A stretch of 64,000 nt of DNA from Puccinellia tenuiflora. Taxonomy: Eukaryota > Streptophyta > Magnoliopsida > Poales > Poaceae. The stretch spans positions 1,198,086 to 1,262,085 of the forward strand of contig QRDG01000534.1 in assembly GCA_012064385.1 (NCBI GenBank), written 5' to 3'. Positions 59,281 to 64,000 of this stretch are shown here, piece after piece. Position 1 is the first letter of the stretch. Every line of letters starts with the position of its first letter. Both the position numbers and the translations under genes were made by a program. The notes beneath the pieces are model-generated. The model worked only from the letters and a program-made list of their open reading frames with translations, searched no databases and was not told the DNA's origin.

Positions 59281-60666
59281 TCTTCATCCTTGAATTTGAA
59301 CTTCCATGTAAAGACTTCATGACTTGACATGCAAAGACTTTATAACCTTCCTTCTTGGTTATGTCTCCTGATGTAGCTTTCCTTGCATCATCTTTGGTAA
59401 ATCCTTGTCCAGCTATTTGTAATACTCTTGATCAAACTTACTTTGTTCCTCCATCCTTCCTTATACTAGTAGAATATGTCTCCACATCCTAATATGAGGT
59501 GGAATGTGGTCTATCTCCATCAGTGGCTTCATTGAATTCTGTCTTCTTTTCACTTCCTTCTCTTGGTGAGCTTCCATTGCTGCCTCAAATTTCTGATCAC
59601 TCAGAACGCTCTCATACTAACCCATGTACCCTCTAGACCAGTAACATCAAGAAAGAACAAAATGTTGCAACATGCATTTGCACATCAAGTTCAAACTTCA
59701 TGCCCGGATCTAGTCAATCAATAATCCAATAGGAACCAATAAAACCCAAATACAGTTATATATCACTCATGCACCATAGGCCCGTAAAATAAGTAGTACT
59801 TTGAGTAAAAGCATCTCAAGTACCTAGGCTTAGATGCTATACACTACAAGTTAGGTATATATTACCTTATAGACCTATTCTATATAACAACTCTTGCCTC
59901 ACTGTCTTATGGGACAGGTTTATCCTTCACTCAAAGTGTCTTCTATGAGTATTTACCACAATTGACCAATCGCAATTGAGTAATTCTGACCTAGTGTATA
60001 AGAATACCTATCTCCATCTTAGTTCAAAAGGAACTAAGTCTTCTTGGCATGGAACTTTGTCTTCATACCTTGGTATACTTCCATACTTCTTCATCTCAGC
60101 AAGTGTAGTCTTATGTGACCTCACAATCACTCGTATAGGTACTATTGGTATACATGAATACCATAATACTTCTCTTTTGGACAAGTGCACAGCTCCATAA
60201 CCTCCATGAAATGGTCTCTCATTGTTCGACAATCCTCTTTGGTCATGCATCCCAATGGAATTGGCATACTTACCATAACTTTCATGGCTTCGTATATCAA
60301 CTCACCATTACCACCCTCTTCTCTTCTTTCCTCATCATCCCCTTATGATAGGGATCTACTTCATAGGATGTTGTTATCAATGATACCACATAGATATCAC
60401 CGACTTGGGATATAACACTCTTTGGTATAGCTATTGTATAGGGCAATCTCTCAAATGGTATACCAGTTTTTAAAAAGATACAAGATAGATAAGTACTATA
60501 CCTATAGAAGAATAGATAAGAATACTCTATATAAGTATGATGTTATTATTCTCAAGTGAATAACCACCATAAGTTATAGAAAGATATAGTTTAGATAAAA
60601 TAACTTCCTATAGTCTTTACCAACCTACAAGTCTCCTAAAAGGGTTTTAAACCTAAGGTCGCTTTT

Positions 60667-60678
60667 GCTCTGATACCA
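60667..60678 (-). other. Primer binding site of element D (complement)
   Basis: GCTCTGATACCA on the plus strand is the complement of TGGTATCAGAGC, the initiator-tRNA-Met primer site. It lies two bases inside the right LTR. Confidence 0.9.
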
Positions 60679-60680
60679 TC

Positions 60681-63600
60681 TGCGGTGACCCAGCACACCA
60701 CTGCATGTTGTAGTGCGCACGTCGTTGACATAACACTCACAGAAGGACTTATCCGTGAATATTACATCCCTCAGAGTAGTACAACAGAAACATAGCAGGT
60801 CCAAGGTAGCACTATATGATTACAACAATATTCAATACAAAATCTTGAGAACCTCCTTTATATCAAAGCAAGTCTCATACAAATGAAATCCAGAAAAGAT
60901 CCAATTCGTATCACTAAGCTGGAGATTAGCTCTAGCTCTATTCCTAATCCACTACTACTATTGACATAGCCCTAATCTATTCCATCTGGAACATCTTTAT
61001 CCAGGGTTGTACTCCTCCTTCCAATAGATGTTGTCTCCTCCATTGGCAGTGTGGTCTTTAAGTATGCCATTGACACTGCTGTCTTTGCCCCTCCATTGCC
61101 ATGGTTGTCGTCATTCTTCCGTTGGTGAAGTAGCGGTCAACTCCTTCAAGCTCCACCAGGTCGACTTGATTCCTTGTGGAAGACCTCCTCAACATCGTGA
61201 TGGATATCTAGCAACGTCCTTGATGGCTCCAAAAGTCTAAGCAGGGGGTCAAATGGAAAGGAGTGAGTAACAGCGTTACTCAGCAAGTTCTAAATATAGA
61301 GATAAGGTGTTTTATGCAGTAGATACTGCCAAAACCTCGGGTCTTTGGCATAGATGCAAGTTTTTGTAAACATTTCTTCAAAGGATAGATTTTATTCTGA
61401 AAACTATGTCCCAGCCTCCACCGGTCTTGTGAATCCAAATGGGACTCCATTCCGGCCTCGATCTCGTAGTTCCATTCCGGGAACACGGTTGTCATATCAC
61501 AAATTTGTTTGTTTGACTCTGCAGAGTTGCATCACTTTACCTAACAGTTGCCTGGCCCTTTATATGCTCTCTTTACACTCCATGAGTGTTATAGCTAAGG
61601 CTCAGGACATCCAGTCATGTGGAGCTTCTCCCAAATCAACACACATCCGCCCATTTATGATGCGGTAGGGGAATCATGTTCCACGCATACCCATCACCCC
61701 TCCCGAGCTTCCCCACCAATTACCCCGTCGGGCAGGAAGAGCACGCGCTTCCACGCTGTTGGCCACCGCAACGACCCAACCCGGTGTAGGCCTGCCGAGG
61801 ATATGCGGATGAGAAAAGAAGCCTTTGACTGACCCCGCCCATACAAAGTCCGTTGGTTGATGCTTTCAGTACGGCGAAAGGATCACTGGAACAGGGGTTA
61901 TTAATTTCCTAAGGATATATACCTTCCCATACGATGGAACACCGTACCTATTCATCTTACCATTGTTCTACCACCAACCAATAGTATATACCATATCATT
62001 CAAAAATACTTTTTCTTTTTGATGCAAGTGAAAGGAACGTATAAGTAACTTTGCAAGTACTTTGATAAAAATACATCAATCGGTATGCAAGAATGAACTT
62101 GCCTATGATAAAGGTGGCAATTCATGTCCTTCGGGGTTCTAGGGTTTGCGGTAAAACCCCGAGATCTGAAAATAGCAATGTAGTCCTGGTAAGGACTACT
62201 GAAACACTGTCAAGATGCTATTATGCATAGATATGAGATGCATCGTAAAATCCCCAAAAATACCCAAGCTCACAAGTGTAAGCTTTGTTGTACTTGATAC
62301 TTTGATAACTGAAGTGATTTTAAGGGTTAAGGATTAGTTAGTGTTTATAATTTGTGGTTTGGTTAAATTACTCTGAATTGTTATGATATCTAGAATTAAG
62401 TGTTTACCACTTTTATTGATGTAAAGAATTTATTTATTCAAGTAAATACTTTTCTCTTTGCGAGAAAAACTAGATTTGCAATTTTAAGTTATCAATTTTA
62501 ATGCCTTTAAGAAAACCTTTCATTAACATCATGAAGTAGTTATTTATTCAAATTTTATTTACTTGACTAACTTTCAAATATTATCAACACAAGGGTGAAT
62601 GATTTTAGATGGATTCTTCTTTGTGTGTTTTACCTAGGATGAGTAACAGGACAGTCATTTATAGAATGTAATAAAGTTCAAATTATATATTTTGAACTTT
62701 GTACTCAAATTGATTTTAGAAAATAATTGTTTTTGAAAATAGTTCAATTCATTTCCACTTAAGGATTCTTGAATTTTTGAGGATAATTCAATTCATGTCC
62801 ACTTAAAGATCTTTGAATTATTCACACAAGAAATCTTTGCAAAACTTAATTTTGGAATTAATTCAAATCATATCCACTTAAGTATTTTTGAATTTTTCAT
62901 TCAAGAAAACTTTTTCAATAAATGAAATAAAAATCATATTTGGAATCCTTATAAAATTTTGAGTTGAAAACATATTTTTATTTTATTTTTAGGATTATAT
63001 TTGAATTTTTCAGAGTTTGGGTGAGGATTTCAAATTGTTTGAATTTGGATGAATTTTAGTATGGGCTGGCTAAAATACCAAAATGACCCTACGGTCGTTT
63101 TGATTGGAGTGGGTCGAACCCAACCATTTGGGCCGAGCCCAAACAGTTACTGGGTCGAACCCGACCCAACTCTTACTCCTCTATCTCATTCCTCTCACGC
63201 ACATGCACGCACGAGGACAACCTCTTGTTTCCCTTCTCCTTCTCACGCACGCGGGCGCCGCCGCCGTCGCCACCCTCTGCTCCAGCCGGCTCCGGCCACA
63301 TCTGCTGTCGTGGGGCCCTGCTACTGCTCCACCGCCTCCTTCTCTACTGATTCCCCATTAAGGCTCTCCATCTGCGTGCTCCAAACAAGATCGTCCGCTG
63401 AACCCTAACCATAGCCGCTGTTGCCGCTCACGATTCCGGCCACCGCCAGCTCCTATCACCGCCACCCTGCAGTCTCGCACCGGCTACGCCTCATTCTACT
63501 TCCTCTCTTCTCCAGGCTGTCTACCCCGACACCCTCGAGCTCTGCTCGACAGCGCCTTCTCGGTGCGCTGCTCCGTGTCGACCACGGCCTCCACCTCGAA

Positions 63601-64000
63601 CCCCTGCTCGACCTGCTACTTAACCTCGCCTTCACTCCGATGTCGGTGCGACGGCAGTACATCCCTGCAACCCCGACATCCACCTCTGACGACGGGTGGT
63701 ACTAGACATGGTGGTGTGGTGGTGGTCTGGTGGATGGTAGTGGTGCGGTGGTGCTGTGAATGTTGCTCTTCTGCTGCTGCTGTCATCGACGGGATGGCGG
63801 TGTTGCCATCACCGCAACCTCGGCGACCCACGCCTACCTCGGCTCCATGCCCTGCTTCGGCTACAACTGCTCGAGGTGCTCTCTTCTGTGACCGGCTAGT
63901 GAGCCGATGAATTGTGTCCGTGATGAACTAATTGGTATGTGATGAACTGAGTACTAGTGGCTATGGTACTGTCCCTTGCAATCTTGCTGATGACAGATGG
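60681..64000 (-). repeat. 5' LTR of element D, cut by window end
   Basis: It begins TGCGGTGACCCAGCACACC and follows the left LTR base for base with scattered substitutions to the window end, which corresponds to about 54719 in the left copy. Confidence 0.92.

Larger units (their letters stand above)
51399..64000 (-). mobile_element. Gypsy element D with 6.1-kb LTRs, minus strand, right end outside window
   Basis: The left LTR is 51399-57482, the internal region 57483-60680, and the right LTR begins at 60681 and runs off the window. The minus-strand purine tract AAGGGGGAGAGGA lies next to the left LTR (57483-57495), and the complement of the initiator-tRNA-Met primer site lies next to the right LTR (60667-60678), so the order fits an intact minus-strand element. 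By eye, about eight differences occur in the first ~620 aligned LTR bases. The 3.2-kb interior is far smaller than either LTR and holds only a decayed gag. Confidence 0.88.

Noticed and set aside
57483..60680. Functional pol gene in element D
   Set aside because: No RT, RNase H or integrase motif could be found in any minus-strand frame and frames are closed by frequent stops; only a gag core relic is supported.

Overview
This window looks like heterochromatic or intergenic DNA of a large-genome grass, most likely a pooid such as a Triticeae or oat relative. The reasons are a BARE/Angela-type copia LTR, Athila-like LTRs with the TGATACG terminus and a tRNA-Asp-type primer site, Tourist, Stowaway and hAT MITEs, a CACTA element and a candidate Helitron terminus. 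I see no intact host gene. The only host-gene traces are a GDSL esterase/lipase pseudogene and a weak B3-domain remnant.

Left part (1-20940): after about 1 kb of unclassified repeat comes a gag-only Athila-like element (1026-10351). It carries a decayed gag, a second ORF of unknown function followed by a hairpin, and an inserted LTR fragment of another family; its 3' LTR is cut at about 10351. Next come two minisatellites, a B3-like relic, a minus-strand solo LTR with a perfect duplication (11646-13194), a Tourist-like MITE, a candidate Helitron (13957-16786), the GDSL pseudogene (17815-18649), a GC-rich repeat fragment, a hAT MITE with an 8-bp target duplication, and two Stowaway-like MITEs.

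Centre (20941-40225): a solo BARE/Angela-like LTR with GTGCA target duplications is split by a 17.55-kb tandem retrotransposon array arranged LTR-internal-LTR-internal-LTR (22504-40057). One perfect ATCTA duplication bounds the whole array. Both internal regions (about 2.73 kb) carry only gag and a frameshifted protease stub. The middle LTR is a chimera: its left part matches LTR3 and its right part matches LTR1, with the switch between 31498 and 31549. This is what unequal crossing-over between LTRs would leave.

Right part (40226-64000): unclassified GC-rich DNA surrounds a small CACTA-like element. Then follows a four-level nest: a minus-strand element C (44103-48558) is cut by a plus-strand Athila-like LTR (48559), which is cut by a minus-strand LTR E (48659), which is cut by a minus-strand element D with 6.1-kb LTRs (51399 to beyond the window end). 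Element C carries a second copy of the unknown ORF and its downstream hairpin, so the pair is conserved between two distinct elements.

The retroelements seen here lack recognisable pol genes, so they would depend on enzymes supplied elsewhere. The window mainly records nested insertion, LTR recombination and decay.
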